From the NCBI RefSeq assembly GCF_003725995.1, contig NZ_QIBX01000022.1, forward strand, positions 1 through 41,303: a stretch of DNA of 41,303 nucleotides, read 5' to 3'. Source of the stretch: Slackia equolifaciens. Its GTDB lineage: Bacteria > Actinomycetota > Coriobacteriia > Coriobacteriales > Eggerthellaceae. This document shows positions 1 through 7,366 of this stretch, piece after piece; positions within the stretch are counted from its first letter, which is position 1; every line of letters starts with the position of its first letter. A model generated the notes under the pieces. That model had not been told where the DNA came from, searched no databases, and saw only the letters and a list, made by a program, of their open reading frames with translations. Position numbers and translations under genes: made by a program.

Positions 1-74
1 TCGGCGGCCTCGGCGTGCGTCATGCCCTCCTCCAGGGCGAGCAGCGCAAGCTCCACCACGTCCCTATCATACAT
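1..74 (-). CDS. IS3-family transposase OrfA, N-terminal fragment
   Basis: The partial reading frame starts at an ATG whose first base is 74 and runs off the left edge after 24 residues. It begins MYDRDVVELALLALEEGMTH, which looks like the start of the helix-turn-helix OrfA of IS3 (IS150-like) elements: a short acidic helix followed by an E-G-M/S-H turn. OrfA proteins bind the IS ends and, after a programmed frameshift, supply the N-terminus of the OrfAB transposase. An SD-like GGAAGGGGG precedes the ATG. Only the terminus is visible, so the family call rests mainly on the IS3 OrfB terminus at the other window edge and on the matching inverted repeats. Confidence 0.6.
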   Translation of the reverse strand, partial: MYDRDVVELALLALEEGMTHAEAA

Positions 75-122
75 GCGGACCCCCTTCCGGACGCGTGAAT
101 CGCGTCCAACTTTTCGTCCGCA
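1..122 (-). mobile_element. IS3-family insertion sequence, 5' end (partial)
   Basis: This is the upstream end of an insertion sequence that continues off the left edge. It carries the first codons of an OrfA-type transposase on the minus strand. Its outer end is an inverted repeat at 101-122 that reads TGCGGACGAAAAGTTGGACG on the minus strand. That resembles the end of the element entering at 41182, which reads TGCGGCAGAAATCCTGGAAG on the plus strand; the shared pattern is TGCGG-N2-GAAA-N3-TGGA. The two ends are therefore opposite termini of one IS type lying in the same orientation. The exact boundary at 122 is inferred from this match. Confidence 0.75.
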
Positions 123-142
123 GTCCCGATTTTCTTCAAGTT

Positions 143-402
143 GGGCAGTTTTCCTGAGTATGTAATCCTGTCTCACGTTTTTTTCAACTCAAGAGGGCGC
201 TTTCATGGGCTGAGATTGCCAAACGATACCCCATTAAGATAATTGACCAGGCGTTTTGTCGCGATATCGAAATCTACCGAACACTCAATGTGAATCACGG
301 ACAAAAAATCGATGCGCAGTGGATTACATACTCAGAAAAACTGCCCAGCATTGCGTTCGAGGGGCAGAATATGGATTACATACTTGAAATAACTGGCAAA
401 CA
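143..402. repeat. Inverted-repeat element C (left arm truncated)
   Basis: A 26-bp sub-repeat at 143-168 (core GAGTATGTAATCC) is repeated inverted at 321-346 with one mismatch. A third, more diverged inverted copy lies at 373-398, 52 bp from the second. By analogy with the elements at 13695, 15323 and 25802, a fourth copy would be expected about 52 bp left of 143, exactly where the IS end at 122 now lies. The element therefore appears to have lost its outer left sub-repeat to the IS insertion. The centre (169-320) is AT-richer than its surroundings and holds no recognised gene. Confidence 0.7.
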
Positions 403-427
403 GACTCGGAACCGCACTTGGTTTTAG
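158..427 (+). pseudogene. Open frame without a start codon, possible gene remnant
   Basis: From the TGA at 155-157 to the TAG at 425-427 the frame stays open for 89 codons in an AT-richer stretch, but it contains no usable ATG near its beginning. The translation (for example LKRALSWAEIAKRYP, later DYILEITGK) has a protein-like composition. It overlaps the repeats at 321-346 and 373-402, which encode WITYSEKLP and MDYILEITGK in this frame. It could be the tail of a decayed gene or simply chance openness. I do not recognise a family. Confidence 0.25.
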
Positions 428-720
428 CCTGAGTTTACATTCGCGATTCGAGCCAAACCGGGACCGGGGTCGAAATCGAATCCAGAACCGGATCTAATCC
501 TGCATCCGGAAGGCAAACCGAAAAGAAAACCGAAGCCAAAGCGGCGTAGAAGCTGAAGCCAGAGCCAAGAGTCGAACCGAGAAGGAGCGAAGCCAAACCG
601 GGCCAAAGACGAATACGGAGTTAGAGCCGGATCGGAGCTAAAAAGCGCATCCAGGGCAGGGCCGGGTACGGAGCCCAAAGCCAAATCTTAAGGCCGGGAA
701 CGAAACAAAGCAATCAGGCC
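428..720. other. Purine-rich low-complexity non-coding stretch
   Basis: Roughly 430-700 is made of degenerate short words such as GAGCCAAACCG, GAACCGGA and GAAGCCAAAG on the plus strand, with a strong purine bias. The minus-strand reading frame through it gives a low-complexity F/G/R/S-rich peptide with no SD and no family, so I treat the stretch as non-coding. It separates the IS and repeat element from the ribU promoter. Confidence 0.5.
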
Positions 721-781
721 AATCCAATCGTAGATGCATCGGCGGAGGCGAATGGGATTTCGCCCCACCCGGATAAAGTGG

Positions 782-810
782 TTCACAATACAATTTCGTG
801 GTGCTACAAT
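782..810 (+). promoter_or_regulatory. Sigma-70-type promoter of ribU
   Basis: TTCACA (782-787) and TACAAT (805-810) are separated by exactly 17 bp, each matching the consensus at five of six positions. Transcription would begin near 817, just before the FMN riboswitch. Confidence 0.7.
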
Positions 811-821
811 CTCCCGCGTAC

Positions 822-1032
822 TGTTTCAGGGCGAGGTGGAATTCCTCACTGGCGGTAAATCGGACGCAGGACGCGCGTGCCCGCTCGGCGGAAAGCGCGG
901 TTACACCTGCGTGCGTCTGGGCACAGGGCCCGCGCTCACCGATGAGCCCGCGACCCTGCCGGCGTTGGTTCGCTTGGCAGGCTGATCCGGTGAAAACCCG
1001 GGGCCAACGGTCAAAGTCCGGATGGAAGAGGC
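822..1032 (+). promoter_or_regulatory. FMN riboswitch (RFN element)
   Basis: The conserved RFN blocks are present in order: TCAGGGCGAGGTGGAATTCC followed by CACTGGCGGTAAAT near 825-860, GAGCCCGCGA near 943-953, then GATCCGGTGAAAACCC, GGGGCCAACGGTCAAAGTCC and GGATGGAAGAG up to 1030. FMN-bound RFN elements shut off riboflavin synthesis or uptake genes. The 3' end of the element runs directly into the SD region of ribU (GGAAGAGGCAGGTG), so control could be at translation initiation. The variable arm between the second and third blocks is long, about 80 bases. Confidence 0.95.
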
Positions 1033-1043
1033 AGGTGATTTTC

Positions 1044-1631
1044 ATGTCTGAACAGTCGAAGACCGTCCAATTCCAGAACACGAATGCGTGGGACACCCGT
1101 CAGTTGGTGACCATGGCGCTTATGGCGGCCATTGGCGCATTGCTGGCGTTCGTGCAGATTCCGCTCATTCCGGGCGTCACGTTTCTGACGTACGACCCAT
1201 CGTTCGTACCCGCGATGATCTGCGGATTCGCCTTTGGCCCAGGTGCCGGCGTGGCCGTAGGGTGCATCGGCGTGGTCATCTACGGCCTGATCATGGGCGA
1301 CTGGGTTGGCGCGTTGATGAACGTAATCATGGCAGTATGCTACATTCTGCCCGCCGCGCTTATCTACCGTAAGTTCCACACCTTCAAGGGCGCCATCGCC
1401 GGCTTTGCCGTATCGTGCGTGACCATGCTCATTGGCGCGATCATCGCCAACCTGACCGTGGGCGTATGGTTCTGGTACGGCAGCGCCGATGTGATCATGC
1501 CGCTGCTGCTGCCCGCCGTGGTGCCGTTCAACCTGGCCAAGGCCATTCTGAACTCCGTGCTCACCATGGTTATCTACAAGGCGGTTTCCAACCTGATCAC
1601 CCCTAAGAAAAATCAGGTCAAGGGCCGTTAG
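1044..1631 (+). CDS. ribU: Riboflavin ECF transporter S component RibU
   Basis: This 195-residue membrane protein is the substrate-binding S component of an energy-coupling-factor transporter. It has about five or six hydrophobic segments, beginning after a short polar N-terminus (MSEQSKTVQFQ) with the run LVTMALMAAIGALLAFVQ, and a GFAFGPGAGVAVG loop typical of S components. The specificity call rests on the FMN riboswitch immediately upstream, because RFN-controlled S components are riboflavin transporters. The ATG at 1044 was chosen because it follows an SD at the riboswitch end; the frame is open further upstream but there it overlaps the riboswitch. A strong terminator follows at 1640. 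The ATPase and EcfT modules it needs are encoded directly downstream. Its positively charged C-terminus (TPKKNQVKGR) is cytoplasmic-like. Confidence 0.9.
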   Translation: MSEQSKTVQFQNTNAWDTRQLVTMALMAAIGALLAFVQIPLIPGVTFLTYDPSFVPAMICGFAFGPGAGVAVGCIGVVIYGLIMGDWVGALMNVIMAVCYILPAALIYRKFHTFKGAIAGFAVSCVTMLIGAIIANLTVGVWFWYGSADVIMPLLLPAVVPFNLAKAILNSVLTMVIYKAVSNLITPKKNQVKGR

Positions 1632-1639
1632 AAAGTCTC

Positions 1640-1679
1640 GCAAGTCCGGCAGGCTCATCTTGCCGGACTTGCTGCATTT
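1640..1679 (+). terminator. Intrinsic terminator after ribU
   Basis: A perfect 12-bp stem, GCAAGTCCGGCA (1640-1651) with TGCCGGACTTGC (1661-1672), has a 9-base loop and is followed by TGCATTTT. It separates the riboswitch-controlled ribU from the EcfA-EcfT genes. Confidence 0.8.
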
Positions 1680-1790
1680 TGGGTGCCGGCGGTTGCGAAC
1701 GCCCGTCAAGGCAGAAGGCGACCCGTTAAGGCAAGACGACACCGAACAACATCGACTCCTATCATCAATCGATACAAGACAAGGCACTCC

Positions 1791-3788
1791 ATGATCGACA
1801 GCACCAACCTCGGATTCACCTACGACGGGCAGACGTTCGCCCTGCGCGACGTGAACGTACACGTAAACGCAGGCGAATTCGTGTGCATTCTCGGCGGCAA
1901 CGGAAGCGGCAAGAGCACGTTCGCCAAGCACATCAACGCGCTTCTTGCGCCCGACGAAGGCTCTATGACGGTAGACGGCAACGACACGCGCGACCAGCGG
2001 GCGCTCTACCTGATTCGCTCCACCGCGGGCATGGTGTTTCAAAACCCCGACGATCAGCTGGTGGCCTCCCTCGTGGAAGACGACGTGGCGTTTGGCCCCG
2101 AGAACCTGGGCGTCGAGCCCGCCGAAATCGCCTCGCGTGTGGCCCGATCGCTCGCTGAAGTGGGCCTTATGGGCTTCGAAAAGCATGAGACGCATGCGCT
2201 TTCCGGCGGTCAAAAACAACGTGTGGCGATTGCGGGCGTGCTGGCCATGGAGCCCAAAATCCTCATCTTGGACGAAGCGTCCTCCATGCTGGACCCGCGC
2301 GGCCGTAAAGGGCTTTTGCGCGTATGCCGCGAGCTGCACGAAGCGGGACTCACCATCGTCATGATTACGCACTTCATGGAGGAGGCGGCCGAGGCAGACC
2401 GTGTGATCGTGCTTGAGGAAGGGCGCGTGGCGCTCGAGGGCACGCCGGACGAAGTGCTGGTGCGCACCGACGTGCTGGCGCGTCTCAATCTGGAGGTGCC
2501 GTTCGCGTGCGATTTCTCAGTTCAGTTGCGGGATTCGGGCGTGGATGTGGTGCCGTGCGTGCATGAATCGGCCCTGATTGCACAGCTGCGAAACGCAGCT
2601 CCGGCCGCGTTCCCGTGCACCGAAGGGTACACCGTGGCGCAAGACGCTTCCGCCGTTTGCGCGATTGCTCCCATGAAACTGCCGCCCCTCCCCCGTACGA
2701 GCACGGCCGAGGGCACCCCTCTGATCGAATTCGACCACGTGTCGTACACCTACGACGCCGCCATGGCAAAGCGCCAGCAGAAGGCGGCGAAGCGCGGCAA
2801 GGCCTCAACCGACGTGCAGGCAGAACGCGCAAAATGGGGCAACGACCCCGATGCGCTGTGGGCGGTGCGCGACGTGACCTTTTCGGTCATGGAGGGTGAG
2901 TTTCTAGGCATCGCCGGTCATACGGGATCGGGCAAATCCACCCTTATTCAGCACATGAATGCGCTCGTTCGCCCCACGATGGGCCGCGTGCTGGTGGACG
3001 GGAAAGACATTTCCGACAAAGCGGCAGCCACGCAGGCGCGCTCGCTCGTGGGCGTGGTGTTCCAATACCCCGAGCATCAGCTGTTCGCCGCCACCGTGTT
3101 CGACGACGTAGCGTTTGGGCCGCGCAACATGGGGCTTTCCGAGGAGGAGGTTGTAGAGCGCGTCAAAGAGTCGCTTGCCCAGGTGGGGCTTGATTATGAC
3201 GAGGTGCAGGAGAAGAGCCCGTTTGAGCTTTCAGGCGGCCAGCAGCGCCGCGTCGCCTTCGCCGGCGTGCTGGCGATGCGTCCGCGCGTGCTCGTGCTAG
3301 ACGAGCCCGCCGCGGGCCTTGACCCCGCCGCGCGTCGCGACTTTCTCGGCATGATTTCCGATTTGCACAAGCGCGGCCTCACGGTTGTGATGGTATCGCA
3401 CAGCATGGACGACCTCGCACGCCTCACCGACCGCGTGCTCATCATGAAAGAGGGCGAGATGTTCTGCGTGGGCACGCCGGCCGAGGTGTTCATTCACGCT
3501 GACGAGCTCAACGCCATTGGCTTAGGGCAGCCGTGCCCGCAGCGCATGGCGGGCAAGCTGCGCGACGCCGGCATGCCGTTGGATATCAGCGTGCTCTACG
3601 ACGAGGCATCGCTCGTCCGCGAGGTGGCGGGGCGCGTCGCTCAGGCGGTCGCCGAAGGCTCCGCTGCGCATGATGCTGCGCAGCCGACCCCTGCGTCGGC
3701 AGAATCCGCAGCAGAGGGCTTCGCGGCGAATAATGCCGCGGCTACCGCTCTGGACCATAATCAGCACAACGAAGGCGGTGCGCGATGA
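1791..3788 (+). CDS. Energy-coupling factor ATPase, fused EcfA-EcfA' (two nucleotide-binding domains)
   Basis: This 665-residue cytoplasmic protein joins the two ECF ATPases that are normally separate chains. Domain 1 has Walker A GGNGSGKST (residues 35-43), signature LSGGQKQR and Walker B ILILDEASSMLD. Domain 2 starts near residue 308, with Walker A GHTGSGKST near 375, ELSGGQQRR and VLVLDEPAAGLD. A lysine/arginine-rich loop (AKRQQKAAKRGK) sits near the start of domain 2, and the last 50 residues are alanine-rich and low complexity. It would hydrolyse ATP to drive EcfT and bound S components such as RibU. The start at 1791 (MIDSTNLGFTYDG) is where domain homology begins; the frame is open further upstream. 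Its last bases overlap the ecfT start (ATGA), indicating translational coupling. Domain 1 has A-S-S after the Walker B glutamate in place of the usual P-T-S. Confidence 0.92.
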   Translation: MIDSTNLGFTYDGQTFALRDVNVHVNAGEFVCILGGNGSGKSTFAKHINALLAPDEGSMTVDGNDTRDQRALYLIRSTAGMVFQNPDDQLVASLVEDDVAFGPENLGVEPAEIASRVARSLAEVGLMGFEKHETHALSGGQKQRVAIAGVLAMEPKILILDEASSMLDPRGRKGLLRVCRELHEAGLTIVMITHFMEEAAEADRVIVLEEGRVALEGTPDEVLVRTDVLARLNLEVPFACDFSVQLRDSGVDVVPCVHESALIAQLRNAAPAAFPCTEGYTVAQDASAVCAIAPMKLPPLPRTSTAEGTPLIEFDHVSYTYDAAMAKRQQKAAKRGKASTDVQAERAKWGNDPDALWAVRDVTFSVMEGEFLGIAGHTGSGKSTLIQHMNALVRPTMGRVLVDGKDISDKAAATQARSLVGVVFQYPEHQLFAATVFDDVAFGPRNMGLSEEEVVERVKESLAQVGLDYDEVQEKSPFELSGGQQRRVAFAGVLAMRPRVLVLDEPAAGLDPAARRDFLGMISDLHKRGLTVVMVSHSMDDLARLTDRVLIMKEGEMFCVGTPAEVFIHADELNAIGLGQPCPQRMAGKLRDAGMPLDISVLYDEASLVREVAGRVAQAVAEGSAAHDAAQPTPASAESAAEGFAANNAAATALDHNQHNEGGAR

Positions 3789-4585
3789 ACGGCGCATTCT
3801 CTTTCGGAAGCTACTGCCCCGGCGACAGCCCCCTGCACAAGATGGACCCGCGTGCCAAGCTCTTGCTGGGCTGCGCGTTCATCGCTGCCGTGCTGTGCGC
3901 GCAGGGTTTCGCCGCGCTGGGCGTGGTGGCCCTCTTCGTGCTGGCGTTCTACGCAATCTCGCGCGTGCCGCCCAGCAAGGCCGCCAAATCGCTTGCACCG
4001 CTGCTGTTCATCTCGCTGTTCGCGTCGCTTCTGAACCTGTTCGTGGTGCAAGACGGCGCCACGCTTGCGCAGCTGGGCTTCATCCGCATCAGCGAGGGCG
4101 GCGTACGCCAGTGCCTGTTCATCGGCGCGCGCCTGGTGCTCATGATGATGGGCATGAGCCTGATTACCATGACAACGATGACACTCGATCTGACCGAGGC
4201 GTTCGAGCGGCTGCTTTCTCCGTTTTCGCGCATAGGGCTGCCCGCCCACGAGCTGGGCATGATCATGGGCATCGCGCTGCGCTTCATGCCGCAGTTTGCC
4301 AGCGAGCTTGTTACCATCCGCCGCGCGCAAATCAGCCGCGGCGCATCGGTGGCAGGCGGACCCGCAAAATCGGTGCGCATGCTGATCTCGCTCATGGTGC
4401 CCCTGTTCGCGAGCGCATTCCGCCACGCTGAAACGCTCTCGGCCGCCATGGACGCGCGCTGCTACCACGGTAAAGTCGGGCGCACGCGCCTACACCCCCT
4501 GCATTTCGCGCCGCGCGACGGAGTGGCGGTTGCGGTAATCGCGCTCCTGTTCGCCGGCATTTTCGCCGTAAACGCCCTGGTGTAA
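3785..4585 (+). CDS. ecfT: Energy-coupling factor transmembrane protein EcfT
   Basis: The 266-residue membrane protein EcfT couples the ECF ATPases to exchangeable S components. Its sequence begins MNGAFSFGSYCPGDSPLHKMDPRAK, and the P-x-H-x-x-D-P-R-x-K motif is diagnostic of the family. Several hydrophobic helices follow, then a cytoplasmic coupling region with Ala-Arg-type helices (RRAQISRGASVAGG and SAAMDARCYHG). The ATG overlaps the stop of the ATPase gene by four bases, and a further gene begins 14 bp downstream, so all three are probably co-transcribed. The length is typical. Together with the fused ATPase it forms a shared module that can serve RibU and any other S components in the genome. 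Confidence 0.93.
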   Translation: MNGAFSFGSYCPGDSPLHKMDPRAKLLLGCAFIAAVLCAQGFAALGVVALFVLAFYAISRVPPSKAAKSLAPLLFISLFASLLNLFVVQDGATLAQLGFIRISEGGVRQCLFIGARLVLMMMGMSLITMTTMTLDLTEAFERLLSPFSRIGLPAHELGMIMGIALRFMPQFASELVTIRRAQISRGASVAGGPAKSVRMLISLMVPLFASAFRHAETLSAAMDARCYHGKVGRTRLHPLHFAPRDGVAVAVIALLFAGIFAVNALV

Positions 4586-4599
4586 AGAAAGGACCCGCT

Positions 4600-5013
4600 A
4601 TGACTCCTGGAATGAAAACCGTTCTCGAGTATTTGACCTCCATCCCCGCATGGTACCTGGCCACCAGCGTGGATAACCAGCCGCACGTGCGCCCGTTCAG
4701 CTTTGCCGCCGAGCAAGACGGCAAGATTTGGTTTTGCACCGCCACCACCAAAGATGTGTGGGAGGAACTGCTGCAGAACCAGCTGATCGAGGCGACCGCG
4801 TGGTGGCCTGGCCATGGCTGGCTGATTCTGCGCGGCCGTGCGGGACTTGAGGATCGTGCAAACGCCGAGATGCGTCAGGCAGGATACGATCACTTGACCG
4901 GCCTAAACGAGCACTACGACGGACCGAACGATTCCACGCTGGTATTTTTCTCGGTCGAGGAGCCAAAGGCGTGGATCTGCAATCACGACGAATGGGTGCC
5001 TGTGGAGCTGTAG
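4600..5013 (+). CDS. Pyridoxamine 5'-phosphate oxidase-fold protein (copy 1)
   Basis: This is a 137-residue split-barrel flavin-binding-type protein. The N-terminal pattern YLTSIPAWYLATSVDNQPHV followed by RPFSFAAEQDGKIWFCT is characteristic of small PNPOx-like proteins of anaerobes, which bind FMN, F420 or heme; the substrate is unknown. The ATG at 4600 follows AAGAAAGGA. The gene lies 14 bp after ecfT, and its placement behind a riboflavin uptake module fits a flavin-dependent role, although that is inference. A paralogue sharing most of these motifs follows at 5189, so the pair arose by tandem duplication. The length is normal for the family. Confidence 0.8.
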   Translation: MTPGMKTVLEYLTSIPAWYLATSVDNQPHVRPFSFAAEQDGKIWFCTATTKDVWEELLQNQLIEATAWWPGHGWLILRGRAGLEDRANAEMRQAGYDHLTGLNEHYDGPNDSTLVFFSVEEPKAWICNHDEWVPVEL

Positions 5014-5084
5014 AGCGGCATGCGAATGGCACGGGGAGAGGCGTTTTTGAGCACGAGGCATTCAAGCGCAGAGGCTTAGTACAT

Positions 5085-5162
5085 TAGCAGTAGGTTGAAA
5101 AACGCTAGCGCGGATTGAAATACGCCGCTAGTGAGTTGAAATACGTTAGTAATAGGTTGAGA
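5085..5162 (+). repeat. Phased tandem repeat, about 21 bp x 4
   Basis: The word TTGAAA (last copy TTGAGA) recurs at 5095, 5115, 5136 and 5157, and the stretches between copies are related (CGCTAG or TTAGTA followed by G-rich bases). The spacing of 20-21 bp is close to two helical turns. The repeat fills the gap between the two PNPOx-like genes, just upstream of the SD of the second, and could be a cooperative protein-binding site. Confidence 0.6.
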
Positions 5163-5188
5163 AAGCGGGCCAAGAAAGGAATCGCATT

Positions 5189-5608
5189 ATGGACGAGATT
5201 CTTGAGTATCTGACCGGCATTCCGGCGTGGTATTTGGCCACGATCGACGAGCGCGACCCCGAGCAACCGCGCGTGAGGCCGTTCAGCTTCGCCGCAGTGG
5301 ACGACGGCAAGCTGTGGTTTTCCACGTCGCGCGATAAGGACGTGTGGCGCGAGCTTTCGGCGCATCCCAAGTTCGAGGTTTCTGGATGGAAGCCCGGCGA
5401 GTTTTGGATCGTGCTCTCCGGCGAGGCGAACCTTGCCGATGACGCCAACGTAAGCGACGCCGTACGCCAAGCGGGCTTTGAGCATATGGTGGGTATCGGC
5501 GAGCATCACGACTCCCCCAACGATGGGCGCCTTGCCTTCTTCAGCGTGAAGCACGGCGTGGCTCGCTTCTGCGACATCGACGGCAGCGAGCGCCGCTTTG
5601 AGTTCTAA
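5189..5608 (+). CDS. Pyridoxamine 5'-phosphate oxidase-fold protein (copy 2)
   Basis: A 139-residue paralogue of the protein at 4600. It shares ILEYLTGIPAWYLAT, RPFSFAAVDDGKLWFST and KDVWREL with its neighbour, and ends in a similar FFSV-x-x-G-V/K-A pattern. It probably has the same split-barrel flavin- or heme-binding fold; no substrate can be read from the sequence. The ATG at 5189 is preceded by AAGAAAGGA. A 21-bp phased repeat lies directly upstream, so this copy may have its own control. The gene ends 55 bp before a terminator hairpin that points the other way. Confidence 0.8.
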   Translation: MDEILEYLTGIPAWYLATIDERDPEQPRVRPFSFAAVDDGKLWFSTSRDKDVWRELSAHPKFEVSGWKPGEFWIVLSGEANLADDANVSDAVRQAGFEHMVGIGEHHDSPNDGRLAFFSVKHGVARFCDIDGSERRFEF

Positions 5609-5663
5609 ACGCGGCGCGCTCTCAGAGCGAGCGGCCGTACCTCAATAGTAGACCGACGGACAT

Positions 5664-5716
5664 GAAAAAGCCTCCCATTTCCCAGACTCGATTTCTTTGT
5701 CCAGGAAATGGGAGGC
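5664..5716 (-). terminator. Intrinsic terminator for the minus strand
   Basis: A 13-bp perfect stem (5670-5682 with 5704-5716, arms GCCTCCCATTTCC and its complement) encloses a loop of about 21 bases and is followed on the minus strand by five T residues. It lies about 185 bp beyond the stop of the YkvI-like gene and would end its transcript. Confidence 0.75.
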
Positions 5717-5900
5717 AATTCACAGACGGTTCTGCCCGTTTTCTTATCGAATCATTCTTACCGTGCAGATGGGTCCGACGGCAAGCGAGCCAGCCAGCCG
5801 TCAAGCGTAACGCTACCAGCAAGCAGCAGCGGGGCGACCGCGAAAAACAACGCTTCCCAAGAAGATCGCGCCCTCTCCCCCGCCGCTTCCCGATCGGATC

Positions 5901-7172
5901 TTACCCGCGAGTCGCTTCCGCGCTCGTGGAAACCTCCGCATCCTTTTTCAGAAGCAGGGGCGTCTCAACGTCAACGCCGCGCTTTTTGTTGTACAGCTCA
6001 ATGAGCTGGCGCACAACCACGCACGCGATGAACGCGATGCCGATGTAGCCGGTGTAGGGGTAGATGATTCCCATGAGCTGGCTGTAGCCCAAGGGGCTTA
6101 CCGCGATAACAAGCACCGCGGCGCTGAACAAAACCAGCACGGCCTTGTTGCGCTTGGTGCCCTCAGGGGCAAAGCGGTTCACTGCCGTCCACATCATAGG
6201 AGCCGCCGTGGAGTAGATGCCGCACAGCACGATCACGGCGAACACCACGCTCAGCGCGGGGCTGATCAAATCAGACAGGTACAGCGTGGGCACGTCCAGC
6301 ATGTACACATTCTCAATGTGGCACAACAGGGCGACGTTCATGAGCATTGCGGCGCCGATGAACGCGATGCCGCCCAGCACGGCACCGATTTTAGCCTCGC
6401 GCGGCACGCGGGCGGTACCGCCGGTTTGTGCGAAGAACGGCACGGATCCGGCCACATTGTAGGCCACGTACAAAAGGCCGCCCAAAGCCCACAGCGGAGC
6501 GCCGTTGGTGGCGTTGGCCATTTCCGCAAACAGGCTGCTCTGCTCGCCCACGTTTGCCAGCCCCTGCGGGTTGGAGGCAATGGCGTAGCCGGCAATGGCC
6601 AGGGTGAACACGATGATGATGGGGCCCACCACGCCGATCACGTCCACGATGCGATGGAAGCCGAAGATGTTGGTGATGAACACGATCAGGCACATGGCAA
6701 GCGAGCCCGCCCATGCCGGAATGCCGAAGTACTGCGCCAACGTGGCACCCGCACCGGAGGTCATCACGATGCACACAAGTACGAGGAACAGCGGGATGAA
6801 CCACGCCAAAAACGCTCCGAAGTACTTGCCCGCATAGTAGCGGAAAGCCCGGTCGGACATTGCATCGGGGCCCAGGTCTTTATGCCTGTACCCGTAGTTC
6901 ATGAGAACCTTGCCCAACCACGCAAACAGGATCAGCGCGATGAGCAATCCTCCCATGGACCAGATGCCGTATGCGGTAAAGAACTGCATGATCTCCTGAC
7001 CCGTCGCATAGCCCGAGCCAATGAGAAACGCCACGAAGGCACCGGCGAACTTGATGATGGTGAGCACGCTCGCCGATTTGCTCTTGGCGCCTTGCTCGGG
7101 ATTGGATCGCCCGAGGCTCCCCTGCCCCGCCGCGTATCCTACCGCGGCTTCGTTGGTGGTTTTCTCCGACAT
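5901..7172 (-). CDS. YkvI-family membrane transporter
   Basis: This 423-residue polytopic membrane protein has about ten to eleven hydrophobic helices and resembles the YkvI family of the APC/NSS-like superfamily (COG3949). The family is widespread in Firmicutes and Coriobacteriia and has no firmly known substrate. Diagnostic stretches include FAGAFVAFLIGSGYATGQEI in the first helix (unwound G-S-G-Y-A-T-G-Q-E), AYNVAGSVPFFAQTGG in the middle, and YPYTGYIGIAF near the C-terminus. The ATG at 7172 follows GAAAGGAACAACC; the frame opens a further 32 codons upstream, but those overlap a structured leader. A polar N-terminus of about 35 residues precedes the first helix. The leader contains a hairpin and, further up, a terminator. 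Confidence 0.82.
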   Translation of the reverse strand: MSEKTTNEAAVGYAAGQGSLGRSNPEQGAKSKSASVLTIIKFAGAFVAFLIGSGYATGQEIMQFFTAYGIWSMGGLLIALILFAWLGKVLMNYGYRHKDLGPDAMSDRAFRYYAGKYFGAFLAWFIPLFLVLVCIVMTSGAGATLAQYFGIPAWAGSLAMCLIVFITNIFGFHRIVDVIGVVGPIIIVFTLAIAGYAIASNPQGLANVGEQSSLFAEMANATNGAPLWALGGLLYVAYNVAGSVPFFAQTGGTARVPREAKIGAVLGGIAFIGAAMLMNVALLCHIENVYMLDVPTLYLSDLISPALSVVFAVIVLCGIYSTAAPMMWTAVNRFAPEGTKRNKAVLVLFSAAVLVIAVSPLGYSQLMGIIYPYTGYIGIAFIACVVVRQLIELYNKKRGVDVETPLLLKKDAEVSTSAEATRG

Positions 7173-7252
7173 GGTTGTTCCTTTCTCTTTGCCGGATTCC
7201 TTTCGCTCCGCCGATTTCGGAAGACGCACGGCGGGTGCGCCCCGCCTTCCGA

Positions 7253-7278
7253 GGATGGCGAAGGGCATTTCGCCATCC
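7253..7278 (-). promoter_or_regulatory. Leader hairpin upstream of the YkvI-like gene
   Basis: A perfect 10-bp stem (GGATGGCGAA with TTCGCCATCC) with a 6-base loop sits about 80 bases before the ATG at 7172. Several other GC-rich hairpins surround it between 7210 and 7330. I could not match the leader to a known riboswitch class. Confidence 0.45.
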
Positions 7279-7337
7279 TTGGGAGGCGTTCGCCTTGGTG
7301 CGGCCTCTGGACCGCTGGGAAGGCGCTCCCGATATAC

Positions 7338-7366
7338 AAAAAGGCGCCGGGTTGCGGCGCCTTTTC
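7338..7366. terminator. Bidirectional intrinsic terminator or attenuator
   Basis: The inverted repeat AAAAGGCGCCG (7339-7349) pairs with CGGCGCCTTTT (7355-7365), giving A-runs and T-runs on both sides, so it can terminate in either direction. On the minus strand it ends transcripts from the aminotransferase gene (stop at 7507) or, if a promoter lies between 7370 and 7500, acts as an attenuator in the YkvI leader. A ten-codon minus-strand ORF (7379-7411, MTAVAACHWL) lies directly before it. Confidence 0.75.

Noticed and set aside
798-1631. Upstream extension of ribU to a start at 798
   Set aside because: The extra 82 codons coincide with the FMN riboswitch and are not membrane-protein-like. 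The ATG at 1044 has the SD.
1011-2372. A 453-codon minus-strand frame across ribU and the ATPase gene
   Set aside because: It crosses the riboswitch end and an intrinsic terminator, and is antisense to motif-bearing genes.
7173-7340. T-box riboswitch upstream of the YkvI-like gene
   Set aside because: No T-box sequence (GGTGGNACCGCG-type) with a paired anti-terminator is present, only a loosely similar GCCGCACC word.
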